NCBI RefSeq assembly: GCF_003350005.1
Contig: NZ_QLKS01000002.1
Location: 124,001-188,000 of the forward strand
Direction: 5' to 3'
From: Psychrobacter proteolyticus
GTDB taxonomy: Bacteria; Pseudomonadota; Gammaproteobacteria; Pseudomonadales; Moraxellaceae
DNA: 64,000 nucleotides
The notes under the pieces were generated by a model. That model saw nothing but the letters and a program-made list of their open reading frames with translations. It was not told the DNA's origin and ran no database searches. Positions 18,512 through 28,027 of the stretch are shown here, piece by piece (the stretch's first letter is position 1; every line of letters starts with the position of its first letter). The translations under genes and the position numbers were made by a program.

Positions 18512-19291
18512 ATGAGTCAGATTCATCCTACAGCACTCATCTCACCGTCCGCGCAGATTGACGAGACTGCTATCATCGGGCCCTATTGTATCGTTGGTGA
18601 TGAAGTATCAATTGGTGCGCATACGGTTTTGCATAGACATGTCGTAGTGACTAAGCTAACTCGTATTGGCCAACACAATGAGTTTTATCAATTTTCTAGT
18701 ATTGGTGAAGATCCTCAAGATTTGAAATATGCAGGTGAGCGTACTTGGCTTGAAATCGGCGATCATAATACGATTCGTGAAGCCTGTAGCTTACATCGCG
18801 GTACAGCGCAAGATGGCGAGCTGACTAAAATCGGCAGTCATAATCTACTGATGGTAAACACCCATGTCGCACACGATTGTGTCATTGGCGATCATAACGT
18901 ACTGGCTAACAATGTTGGTGTGGCAGGGCATGTGACTATCGGCGACCATACCATCATCGGTGGCAACTCAGGCATACATCAGTTTTGTACAGTAGATGAC
19001 TATAGCTTGATTGGCGGAGCCAGCCTCATTCTAAAAGATGTGGCTGCATTTACGATGGTATCTGGCAATCCAGCAAAGGCTCATGGACTCAATATCGAAG
19101 GTATGCGCCGTAAAGGTTGGTCAAAAGAAACCATTAATGTATTACGTCAAGCGTATCGTACGATTTTCAGATCAGGTTTGACTACTGCACAAGCGTTGGA
19201 AGTCTTACATAATGAGCTGTTGGCTAAAGAGCCAAAAATTCAGCTACTTATTGATTCATTACAAAATAGCAGCCGCGGTGTTGTCCGCTAA
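18512..19291 (+). CDS. lpxA: UDP-N-acetylglucosamine acyltransferase LpxA
   Basis: First step of lipid A synthesis: transfers 3-hydroxyacyl from ACP to the 3-OH of UDP-GlcNAc. It has 259 residues, the usual length. Left-handed beta-helix hexapeptide repeats run from IHPTALISPSAQIDE onward. The catalytic His region reads VNTHVAHDCVIGDHN, the acyl-ruler region GGNSGIHQFC, and the C-terminal helical domain includes GMRRKGWSKETIN. The 174-base gap to fabZ is larger than usual. lpxB does not follow; a terminator and an unrelated transporter do. Confidence 0.96.
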   Translation: MSQIHPTALISPSAQIDETAIIGPYCIVGDEVSIGAHTVLHRHVVVTKLTRIGQHNEFYQFSSIGEDPQDLKYAGERTWLEIGDHNTIREACSLHRGTAQDGELTKIGSHNLLMVNTHVAHDCVIGDHNVLANNVGVAGHVTIGDHTIIGGNSGIHQFCTVDDYSLIGGASLILKDVAAFTMVSGNPAKAHGLNIEGMRRKGWSKETINVLRQAYRTIFRSGLTTAQALEVLHNELLAKEPKIQLLIDSLQNSSRGVVR

Positions 19292-19592
19292 AAAAATACA
19301 ACTCGATTAATGATGAGTTTGATACTTTTAATCAGCTAAATTCTTATGGAATGAAGGCGAATTAGATGAAAGCCATAACTATTTGTTATGGCTTTTTATA
19401 TTTATGAGCACTTGACTTTTTTGGTCGCTTAGCAGAAACTGAGCGTTTACGATATTGTAATCAATTCTTTCTTAATGTTGCTGGGCGCTTCACATCGAAG
19501 CGTTTACTAAATAGTTCAACGGTAAGGCCGACTATTTATGTTGATCAAGGAAGATTATCAGTAACGTTAATTGAAGCACGAGGACGGAAAAA
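19292..19592. other. Intergenic region lpxA-symporter
   Basis: Contains the lpxA terminator at 19369-19397 and the upstream region of the symporter gene. No further gene is seen. Confidence 0.6.
19369..19397 (+). terminator. Rho-independent terminator of lpxA
   Basis: AAAGCCATAAC (19369-19379) pairs perfectly with GTTATGGCTTT (19385-19395) around a five-base loop, ending in a T run. It closes the lipid A block. Confidence 0.85.
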
Positions 19593-20945
19593 ATGGCTAT
19601 CAATAAACAAGAACATGCCCAATGGAGCTCAAGCTTTGGCTTCGTATTGGCAGCAGTAGGCTCAGCAGTGGGTTTAGGAAACATATGGAAATTTCCATAC
19701 ATGGTTGGCGAAAGCGGTGGTTCAGCTTTCGTTATTGCTTATTTGTTCTGTATCGCGCTGGTCGGTTTTCCGATATTAGTTGCTGAATGGTTAATTGGTC
19801 GACGTGGTCAAAAAAACCCAGTTAATACTTTTTCAGACGTGGCAGCGACTGAAGGTAAGTCGCGTAGTTGGGGTATCGTTGGTGCTACTGGTATTTTAGG
19901 TGGCTTTTTAATTCTATCGTTCTATAGTGTGATCGGTGGTTGGGCGCTTAACTATATCACTAAAGTTGCAACAGGTAGCTTTGCTGGTCAAGACAGTGAT
20001 TCTGTTGCTGCAACCTTTGATGCTATGCTTGCATCAGCTGGTACATTGACGATTTGGCATACGGTATTTATGATTTTAACCGCTGTCATCGTTGGTATTG
20101 GTGTGACAAGTGGTATCGAAAAAACAGCTAAGATTTTAATGCCATTATTGGGTGTAATTCTGTTCGTTATCGTTGGTTATAACGTGATGAACGGTGGATT
20201 TGGTGAAGCAGTTGCTTACTTATTTACCCCAGATCTTAGCAAACTAACGGCTGATGTTATGCTTGCAGCATTAGGTCATGCATTCTTCACTCTATCAATT
20301 GGTATGGGTATCATGGTTGCTTATGGTTCGTATTTGGGCCGTGAAGTGAACTTGCTAAAAACAGCACGTACCGTTGTTATTTTGGATACGGTTATTGCGT
20401 TGGCTGCTGGTCTTGCCATCTTCCCAATTATCTTTAGCAATGGTTTAGATCCGGCATCAGGTCCTGGTCTTATCTTTGTAAGCTTACCAATTGCTTTTGG
20501 TAGCATGGGTGCAGGTACTATCATTGGTGCATTGTTCTTCTTGCTTATTACCTTTGCCGCTATCACTTCATCTATCTCGTTACTTGAGCCAACCGTTGAG
20601 TTGTTAGAAGAGCGCACGTCGATGAGTCGTACTGTATCGACTATCGTGGCAAGTACAGTAATCTGGTTGTTAGGTATTGCAGCATTGCTATCGTTCAATC
20701 TATGGTCTGACTTTACTATCATGGGTAACGGTATCTTTGATGCATTAGATAAGCTTACTAGTAAGTTCCTACTGCCTCTAACAGGTCTGGCTGCAATCGT
20801 ATTTGTTGGTTGGAAAATGGATCAACGTGACATTCAGCAAGAGCTTGGTTTATCTAATGGTACATGGCAGCTGTGGCAAATTGTTGCAAAATTCATCGCA
20901 CCAATCGCTGTTATTGTAGTATTTGTGACGTCATTGATGGGATAG
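19593..20945 (+). CDS. Neurotransmitter:sodium symporter (NSS) family transporter
   Basis: Inner-membrane Na+-coupled transporter with the LeuT fold, probably importing an amino acid or related small molecule. It has 450 residues with about 11 membrane helices. The first helix has the unwound sodium/substrate site VGSAVGLGNIWKFPYMVGES, followed by GGSAFVIAYLFCIALVGFP, as in bacterial members. The C-terminus ends after the last helix (VIVVFVTSLMG) without a tail. ATG 19593 follows AGGACGGAAA. It is an isolated transcription unit, converging on tgt with a shared terminator. The substrate cannot be deduced. Confidence 0.9.
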   Translation: MAINKQEHAQWSSSFGFVLAAVGSAVGLGNIWKFPYMVGESGGSAFVIAYLFCIALVGFPILVAEWLIGRRGQKNPVNTFSDVAATEGKSRSWGIVGATGILGGFLILSFYSVIGGWALNYITKVATGSFAGQDSDSVAATFDAMLASAGTLTIWHTVFMILTAVIVGIGVTSGIEKTAKILMPLLGVILFVIVGYNVMNGGFGEAVAYLFTPDLSKLTADVMLAALGHAFFTLSIGMGIMVAYGSYLGREVNLLKTARTVVILDTVIALAAGLAIFPIIFSNGLDPASGPGLIFVSLPIAFGSMGAGTIIGALFFLLITFAAITSSISLLEPTVELLEERTSMSRTVSTIVASTVIWLLGIAALLSFNLWSDFTIMGNGIFDALDKLTSKFLLPLTGLAAIVFVGWKMDQRDIQQELGLSNGTWQLWQIVAKFIAPIAVIVVFVTSLMG

Positions 20946-20993
20946 TAGTCAAAACAGACTCTATTTAAATCATTAGTGATAAAAGCAGCACAG

Positions 20994-21028
20994 AAAAAGG
21001 GCTTAAGATTATTCTTAAGCCCTTTTTT
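20994..21028. terminator. Bidirectional terminator between symporter and tgt
   Basis: AAAAAGGGCTTAAG (20994-21007) and CTTAAGCCCTTTTT (from 21014) form a perfect 14-bp stem with a six-base loop. It is flanked by A and T runs, so it works on both strands. Confidence 0.9.
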
Positions 21029-21071
21029 ATTTCAACAGATATCGTTATACGTTCGTGAATATTAAACAGGA

Positions 21072-22583
<1,512 letters not shown>

Positions 22584-23234
22584 ATGAAAAAGACAGCTTA
22601 TTTATTATTGAGTGGTTCATTATTGATATCAGGAGGGGCTATGGCTACCGAAGAGCCGAAATACACAGTATTGACGCAAGTAGATGACTTTGAGCTGCGT
22701 CGCTATGATGAGCAGCTATTGGCGCAAACGTGGGTGAGTGGTGATCAAGACTCAGCAAGTCGTGAAGGATTTAAGGTTTTAGCGGACTATATTTTTGGTA
22801 ATAACACAGCACCAAGTGGAGACAGTAGTAAAATCAGTATGACGGCACCTGTCACGATGCAAGCTGATATTAAAGAAAGTGATAATAAGTCACAGAAAAT
22901 TGCCATGACAGCACCAGTCAGTATGCAACAAGACGATGGTAAGTGGCGCGTGCAATTTACGATGCCTAGTAAATATACGCTGCAAACACTGCCTAAGCCG
23001 AACAATCCAAACGTTGAGATTATAGAAGTACCCTCACAAACTTACGGTGTGATTAAGTTCTCTTGGCTCGCAGGAGAAGATAAAGTAGCGGAAAAAACCG
23101 AAGCGCTGCAAACATGGATGCAAGGCCAGAATTTGACACCTACAGGCGAGCCTGAATTGGCCCGTTATAATCCGCCTTGGACGCTACCATTTTTACGTCG
23201 TAATGAGGTGATGATTGCGTATCAATCTAAATAG
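22584..23234 (+). CDS. SOUL-type haem-binding protein, exported
   Basis: Member of the SOUL/HBP haem-binding family, here with a cleavable signal peptide (MKKTAYLLLSGSLLISGGAMA-TEEP), so probably periplasmic. The domain runs from YTVLTQVDDFELRRYDEQLL to the end, with the twin SMTAPVTMQ and AMTAPVSMQ segments, VQFTMPSKYTL and the C-terminal ARYNPPWTLPFLRRNEVMI typical of the family. It has 216 residues. The frame is open to a TTG at 22548, but ATG 22584 has CTGGAGA upstream and begins the signal peptide. It forms a single-gene unit converging on asd. The physiological role of bacterial SOUL proteins is poorly defined; haem or porphyrin binding is inferred from the family. Confidence 0.88.
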   Translation: MKKTAYLLLSGSLLISGGAMATEEPKYTVLTQVDDFELRRYDEQLLAQTWVSGDQDSASREGFKVLADYIFGNNTAPSGDSSKISMTAPVTMQADIKESDNKSQKIAMTAPVSMQQDDGKWRVQFTMPSKYTLQTLPKPNNPNVEIIEVPSQTYGVIKFSWLAGEDKVAEKTEALQTWMQGQNLTPTGEPELARYNPPWTLPFLRRNEVMIAYQSK

Positions 23235-23246
23235 TAATCGATCCAT

Positions 23247-23275
23247 AAAAAAAGACAGCAATCGCTGTCTTTTTT
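23247..23275. terminator. Bidirectional terminator between SOUL gene and asd
   Basis: AAAAAAAGACAGC (23247-23259) pairs with GCTGTCTTTTTT (23264-23275) around AATC. The A and T flanks let it serve both convergent genes. Confidence 0.85.
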
Positions 23276-23298
23276 GTGCTTAATTTAAGGTATCTGAG

Positions 23299-24432
23299 TT
23301 AGACGTTTTGCTCACGGATGATATTAAGCATACGACGTAATGGTTCTGCTGCGCCCCACAACAACTGATCGCCAACGGTAAATGCGCCTAGATACTCAGG
23401 GCCCATATTCAACTTACGCAAGCGACCTAGCGCAACAGTTAAGGTGCCAGTCACTGCCACTGGAGTTAGGCGATTCATGGTAGCTTCTTTATCATCTTCG
23501 ACCAAGTCCAACCACTCGTTGCCACTGTTTCTGAGTGCAGCTTCGATTTCTTCTAGCGGAATGTCTTTTTTCAGTTTGATCGTTAGGCCTTGCGCATGAC
23601 AACGCATAGCACCGACGCGTACACACATACCATCGATAGGAATCGTACTAGCTTCATCGTTACCCAAGATCTTATTGGTCTCGACGCCGCCTTTCCATTC
23701 CTCTTTCGACTGTTTGTTTTCTAGCTGCGCATCAATATAAGGAATCAAGCTACCAGCCAATGGTACACCGAAGTATTGTGTAGGAAAGTCTGCTGAGCGC
23801 TGAGTCTGAGCGATTTTTTTATCAATCTCAAGAATAGCACTAGCAGGGTCAGCCAATTCGTCTTGGACGGCATCATGTAATACGCCCATGCCATTGATGA
23901 GCTCACGCATGTTGTTTGCGCCAGAGCCACTAGCGGCCTGATATGTCATCGCGCTGACCCATTCGACCCAGCCTTTATTAAACAGCTCACCGATAGCCAT
24001 CAGCATCAATGATACGGTACAGTTACCACCGATAAAGTCTTTTTTGCCGTTGGCTAGGGCACTATCAATGACATTACGGTTGACTGGATCAAGAATGATG
24101 ATGCTGTCATCTTTCATTCGTAAAGTACTTGCTGCATCAACCCAATAGCCGTTCCAACCGCTATCACGCAATGGTTGATGGACTTTTGACGTATAGTCAC
24201 CACCTTGGCAAGTAATAACGACATCACAAGCAGCAAGTGCTTCAATATCATGAGCATCTTTTAGTTGGCCGGTTTCAATACCATCGAATTGTGGTGCATC
24301 GCCACCAGCATTACTGGTAGAAAAAAACACGGGTGTAATACCGTTGAAGTCATTTTCTTCCTGCATACGTTGTATCAATACTGACCCTACCATACCGCGC
24401 CAGCCTACCAAACCTACTGTTAAATCACTCAT
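23299..24432 (-). CDS. asd: Aspartate-semialdehyde dehydrogenase
   Basis: NADPH-dependent enzyme that reduces aspartyl phosphate to aspartate semialdehyde, the common step to lysine/diaminopimelate, methionine and threonine. About 377 residues, of the gammaproteobacterial type. It shows [15 protein letters not shown] with the nucleotide-binding turn, [12 protein letters not shown] with the catalytic Cys, [15 protein letters not shown], and [16 protein letters not shown] with the acid-base His. The frame is open to a TTG at 24441, but ATG 24432 sits at good distance from AGGA and is chosen. A single-gene unit. Confidence 0.96.
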   Translation of the reverse strand: MSDLTVGLVGWRGMVGSVLIQRMQEENDFNGITPVFFSTSNAGGDAPQFDGIETGQLKDAHDIEALAACDVVITCQGGDYTSKVHQPLRDSGWNGYWVDAASTLRMKDDSIIILDPVNRNVIDSALANGKKDFIGGNCTVSLMLMAIGELFNKGWVEWVSAMTYQAASGSGANNMRELINGMGVLHDAVQDELADPASAILEIDKKIAQTQRSADFPTQYFGVPLAGSLIPYIDAQLENKQSKEEWKGGVETNKILGNDEASTIPIDGMCVRVGAMRCHAQGLTIKLKKDIPLEEIEAALRNSGNEWLDLVEDDKEATMNRLTPVAVTGTLTVALGRLRKLNMGPEYLGAFTVGDQLLWGAAEPLRRMLNIIREQNV

Positions 24433-24871
24433 GAAGTTCAATCCTATTTACAATTATTTGTTGCATCGTCAACCGATAACAATGCCGTGAATGGCGCGAA
24501 AAAGCAAGGCGTTTTGGCTATTATTTGGTCGTTTTCCATACACTATTAACTATGTCGGCTATAACTTTAAGTTATTACTATTAAAGAGATACTTGGCTAT
24601 CTGACGACCTCAAAAATATGGTGTTTAATAAAGCACTCATTATATTGAATGAGCCAATATTGTAACGTTTTATGATAGTTGTCGCATAATTGAGACTCAC
24701 CAGTAGGCGAGAATCTTCTGAAATGCTAAAGTAAGTCTCAAACACAATTACTCGACGTTAGTTATTTGATGTCAGGTGATTTACAACCACGATATTTCTT
24801 ATCAAACGAAAGCTTAACCAATATACATCATCAGCTCTATCGACACTTTAATCAACGGTTAGTACCTACTT
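24433..24871. other. Intergenic region asd-EEP gene
   Basis: Divergent upstream region of asd (-) and the EEP-family gene (+). A+T-rich, with a small hairpin CTCATT/AATGAG at 24636-24653. No credible gene. Confidence 0.5.
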
Positions 24872-26002
24872 ATGGATCTTTCACTATTATATTACGCCTT
24901 ACAAGGTCTAGCAGGATTCATCGCCTTTGTCACAATCTGGGGCTGGTTGCCACTGGATGACTGGTGGGTGCGCGGTGTTGAGTTTCCACGCATTCAAATA
25001 ATGGTGCTTGGTATTATCGCTTGGGTTGGCATGATAGTGTTTTTCTCAGAGTGGGAATTAGGGCAGTGGATATTGTTTGTTGTACTGAGCGGTACGTTAG
25101 CATTTCAGCTGAGAATGGTACTGCCATATACTAAGCTGTGGAAAAAAGAAGTTCAAAAGGCAAAAGACAAGCCAGAAGGGCAAGCGCATCAAATAAAAAT
25201 CATGGTATCAAACGTATTGACGCCCAATGACGAAACGCAAAAGCTGGTCGATTTAGTTAAGCAAAAGCAGCCTGATATCTTAATTACATTAGAGAGTGAC
25301 AAGAAATGGGAGCAAGCCTTACACCAAGTTGAGTCTGATTATCCATATACCGTAAAAGTGCCACTAGATAATTTATATGGTATGCACTTGTATTCTAAGC
25401 TTGAGCTTATCGATCCTGAAGTTAAGTATTTGATGATAGATGATATACCTTCTATCCATACTCAATTGCGTTTGCAAGGAGGCCGCGTCATTTGGTTATA
25501 TTGCTTGCATCCTATGCCGCCTAGCCCAACTGAAGCTGATAAGTCCACCACGCGTGATGCTGAGCTGCTCATGGTTGGTAAACATATAAAAGAAAACGAT
25601 CAAACGGCGATACTGGCAGGTGATCTCAATGATGTCGCATGGTCAAAAACCACACGACGTTTCCAACGTATCTCTGGCCTGTTAGACCCTCGTATTGGTC
25701 GACATTTTATTAATACCTTCCATGTTAAATATCCGTTTCTTCGTTGGGCTTTAGACCATATCTTTCATAGTGCCTGCTTTACAGTAGTTGATATTCAGCG
25801 TATGCCATCCGTAGGATCTGATCATTTTCCTGTGATGACTACCTTGCAATACGAGCCAGAAGAGGCAAGCAAGCAAGAAGGCAATGCGCCTACTGCACAA
25901 GCAGAAGATATCCAAGAGACTGACAACAAAATCGAAGAAGGCAAGAAAGAAGGCGAAAAAGTGTCAGAAGAGCACAGACAAGAGCAGCGCAGCTTTGGTT
26001 AA
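24872..26002 (+). CDS. Membrane-anchored endonuclease/exonuclease/phosphatase (EEP) family protein
   Basis: 376 residues. The first ~90 contain three hydrophobic segments (YYALQGLAGFIAFVTIWGW, IMVLGIIAWVGMIVFF, QWILFVVLSGTLAFQ), then an EEP fold of the DNase I/phosphodiesterase type. Motifs are VSNVLTPNDETQKLV, ILITLESD with the metal-binding Glu, AGDLNDVAWS, and the terminal LDHIFHS and GSDHFPV with the catalytic Asp-His. The catalytic domain probably faces the periplasm. The last ~40 residues form a Glu/Lys-rich tail after the domain. The substrate may be nucleic acid, phospholipid or another phosphodiester and cannot be told. It is followed by a hairpin terminator. Confidence 0.85.
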   Translation: MDLSLLYYALQGLAGFIAFVTIWGWLPLDDWWVRGVEFPRIQIMVLGIIAWVGMIVFFSEWELGQWILFVVLSGTLAFQLRMVLPYTKLWKKEVQKAKDKPEGQAHQIKIMVSNVLTPNDETQKLVDLVKQKQPDILITLESDKKWEQALHQVESDYPYTVKVPLDNLYGMHLYSKLELIDPEVKYLMIDDIPSIHTQLRLQGGRVIWLYCLHPMPPSPTEADKSTTRDAELLMVGKHIKENDQTAILAGDLNDVAWSKTTRRFQRISGLLDPRIGRHFINTFHVKYPFLRWALDHIFHSACFTVVDIQRMPSVGSDHFPVMTTLQYEPEEASKQEGNAPTAQAEDIQETDNKIEEGKKEGEKVSEEHRQEQRSFG

Positions 26003-26259
26003 TAAAATAGGCTGTTTATTAGCTGTAATACATAGAGATAATGTAAGCATATGCTTACGCAAAATAGAGTCTTTAGCTTCTATCGGCACCAAATCCATTG
26101 GCCTATAATACATCCATCAACACAAGGATACGCATGGATGTAGTGTTGAGACAGTATCAATAAAAGCACAGGTCAGCCCGCTGTCTTATATAATACTGTT
26201 AAATGACTTAGGATGAGTCAGCACGGAAGAGAGATAATAACAATAATACGAAGTATTGA

Positions 26260-26296
26260 AACCCTGAACCAATCGCCCTAGGTTCGGGGTTTTTCT
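26260..26296 (+). terminator. Rho-independent terminator of the EEP gene
   Basis: AACCCTGAACC (26260-26270) pairs with GGTTCGGGGTT (26281-26291), with one G-T pair and a ten-base loop, then a T run. It lies about 260 bases after the stop codon, so the transcript would have a long 3' tail, or another short transcript may end here. Confidence 0.75.
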
Positions 26297-26387
26297 TTAT
26301 ATGGATTTTAGTTTATCAAGATTTAAACTACTTAACTTTGGAATTTTCTCATCAAAGCTTCCAGTTAAATATCTAACTGCGCAAACA

Positions 26388-26428
26388 AAAGAAGGGTATA
26401 TGCAATGGCATATACCCTTCTTTATTTA
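26388..26428. terminator. Terminator of surA (bidirectional)
   Basis: AAAGAAGGGTATATGC (26388-26403) and GCATATACCCTTCTTT (26408-26423) form a perfect 16-bp stem around AATG. T-rich sequence follows on both strands. Confidence 0.88.
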
Positions 26429-26479
26429 AATCGATTCAATATTCTAGCTAATTTAATACTATTAGCTTATTATAACATA

Positions 26480-27871
26480 TTAGCCAAGTATCTGAATATA
26501 AGCGCCAGCACGTAGCTCTTGTAGCCAGTCTTCTTGAGCTTGCGGTGCTAGGCGTTGATACAATGCTTGACGTGCCATGTTGCGACGATATTGCTCGCTA
26601 ATATCCTGCTCACGCTTACCGTCGACTTTTAGGATATGCCAACCAAATTTTGTCTTAAATGGTGCAGAGTAGTCACCAACCGCTGTATTTTTCATGGTAG
26701 CTTCAAATGGACCAACCATATCTTCTTCGCTAACCCAATCAAGATCACCGCCACGTCCCGCAGAACCTGGATCGTCTGAATATGTTGAGGCTAGGCTAGC
26801 AAAGTCAGCGCCGCCACGAAGTTGCTCGTATAGATCATTGATTTTTTGTTCAGCAAGCGCGTCAGTTTGTAGATCATCGACTTTGACTAAGATATGGCGA
26901 GTATGCCACTGTGGTATCAGCATCGTGTCACTGGCTTTTTTATCAGCAAGTTTGATGATATCAATACCTTCAGGAGTCAATAATGGCTCGCTTACGGTAC
27001 CAACGTCTAATTTGGTAATTTTGCTAGACAGCTCTGTTGGTAAAGAAGCTGCCTTATGAAAGCCCATATCTCCACCTTGCAATGGAATCGGATAGCTACC
27101 TTGGCTAGCAGCAACGGCTTCAGCGACGTTGACATTTGGCTCAAGCAAACGCGTACGTAATGCCTGCGCCACTTTTAATGCTTCTTCACGTTGAGCGGCC
27201 GATAGGCGACTATAGTTATCTATATAAGGCACACGTACGTGAATGGTTTGATATTCGCTTTGATTCAGACGTTTGGCTTCAGGTGAGGCCAAAAATGCAT
27301 CAATGTCTTGCTCGCTAATACGTACTCGGCGAGTAATTTGACGCTGCTGTAGCGCTTGGATAGAAGCCTCTTCGATCAGTTTGGCGCGTAGATTGGCATA
27401 ACTACCAGGCTTTGCGGCATCTAGACGTTGTTGCAATACTGCAATGCTATTAAGGCCTTCAGCTTGAGCGATTTGACCAAGACGTTGATTGATCTCTGCT
27501 TCATCGGCAGACAGTCCCGCGCGTTTGACCATAGACAGTTGTAGTTCACGCAAAATAAGCGCGTTTAACACTTCAGACTGTAGTTGTGCTGAGTTTGCGA
27601 TAGGCTCACCAGCAGCTTTGGCACGTGCTTGAGTTTGCTCAATAGCATCAACCAATTCGCTTTTTAAGATAGCATTTTCATTAACTAGGGCAATAATACC
27701 GTCTGTACTGTTGGCTGGCGTCAAGCGATTGACTGAGCTTTGCGTAGCAGAAGTAGAAGCTTGAGCCGCTGCAGGTTTGACAGTAGCAGCGTTGGCACTT
27801 AACGTAAGCGTAAGGCCTGCCATAGATAGCAATACTGCTCTGCTAGTCTGACGTAAAGAAAAAAATCTCAT
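26480..27871 (-). CDS. surA: Periplasmic chaperone/peptidyl-prolyl isomerase SurA
   Basis: Carries unfolded outer-membrane proteins, including LptD, across the periplasm to BAM. The signal peptide ends around LTLSANAA. An N-terminal chaperone domain follows (AIVNENAILKSELVDAIEQT), then a degenerate first parvulin domain and a well-kept second one (HTRHILVKVDDL, FASLASTYSDDPGSAGRGGD, FGWHILKV), and the C-terminal helix. It has 463 residues. The frame is open to 27892, but ATG 27871 has AGGAG just ahead and is chosen. It lies 156 bases behind lptD, whose product is its best-known client; the order lptD-surA is conserved. Confidence 0.95.
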   Translation of the reverse strand: MRFFSLRQTSRAVLLSMAGLTLTLSANAATVKPAAAQASTSATQSSVNRLTPANSTDGIIALVNENAILKSELVDAIEQTQARAKAAGEPIANSAQLQSEVLNALILRELQLSMVKRAGLSADEAEINQRLGQIAQAEGLNSIAVLQQRLDAAKPGSYANLRAKLIEEASIQALQQRQITRRVRISEQDIDAFLASPEAKRLNQSEYQTIHVRVPYIDNYSRLSAAQREEALKVAQALRTRLLEPNVNVAEAVAASQGSYPIPLQGGDMGFHKAASLPTELSSKITKLDVGTVSEPLLTPEGIDIIKLADKKASDTMLIPQWHTRHILVKVDDLQTDALAEQKINDLYEQLRGGADFASLASTYSDDPGSAGRGGDLDWVSEEDMVGPFEATMKNTAVGDYSAPFKTKFGWHILKVDGKREQDISEQYRRNMARQALYQRLAPQAQEDWLQELRAGAYIQILG

Positions 27872-28027
27872 GATGCTCCTCATCAATGTCATTGCATCGG
27901 ATGGTAGTTGATCAACTCTATCCGATACCCTTAATAATAAAATATTCGACAGCGTTTCCCATAATAGGGGTTCAAATAGTGTCTTATAGATATTTACGTA
28001 AATAACTCTAATCTAGCAAAAAACTGG

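Larger units (their letters stand above)
26003..26479. other. Intergenic region EEP gene-surA
   Basis: Between convergent genes. It contains two terminators (26260-26296 and 26388-26428) and, upstream of them, about 250 bases with no recognisable gene. Confidence 0.6.

Noticed and set aside
20321-20722. 133-codon minus-strand frame inside the symporter gene
   Set aside because: Antisense shadow of a conserved membrane protein; no independent support.
26694-27059. 121-codon plus-strand frame inside surA
   Set aside because: Antisense shadow of a conserved gene.
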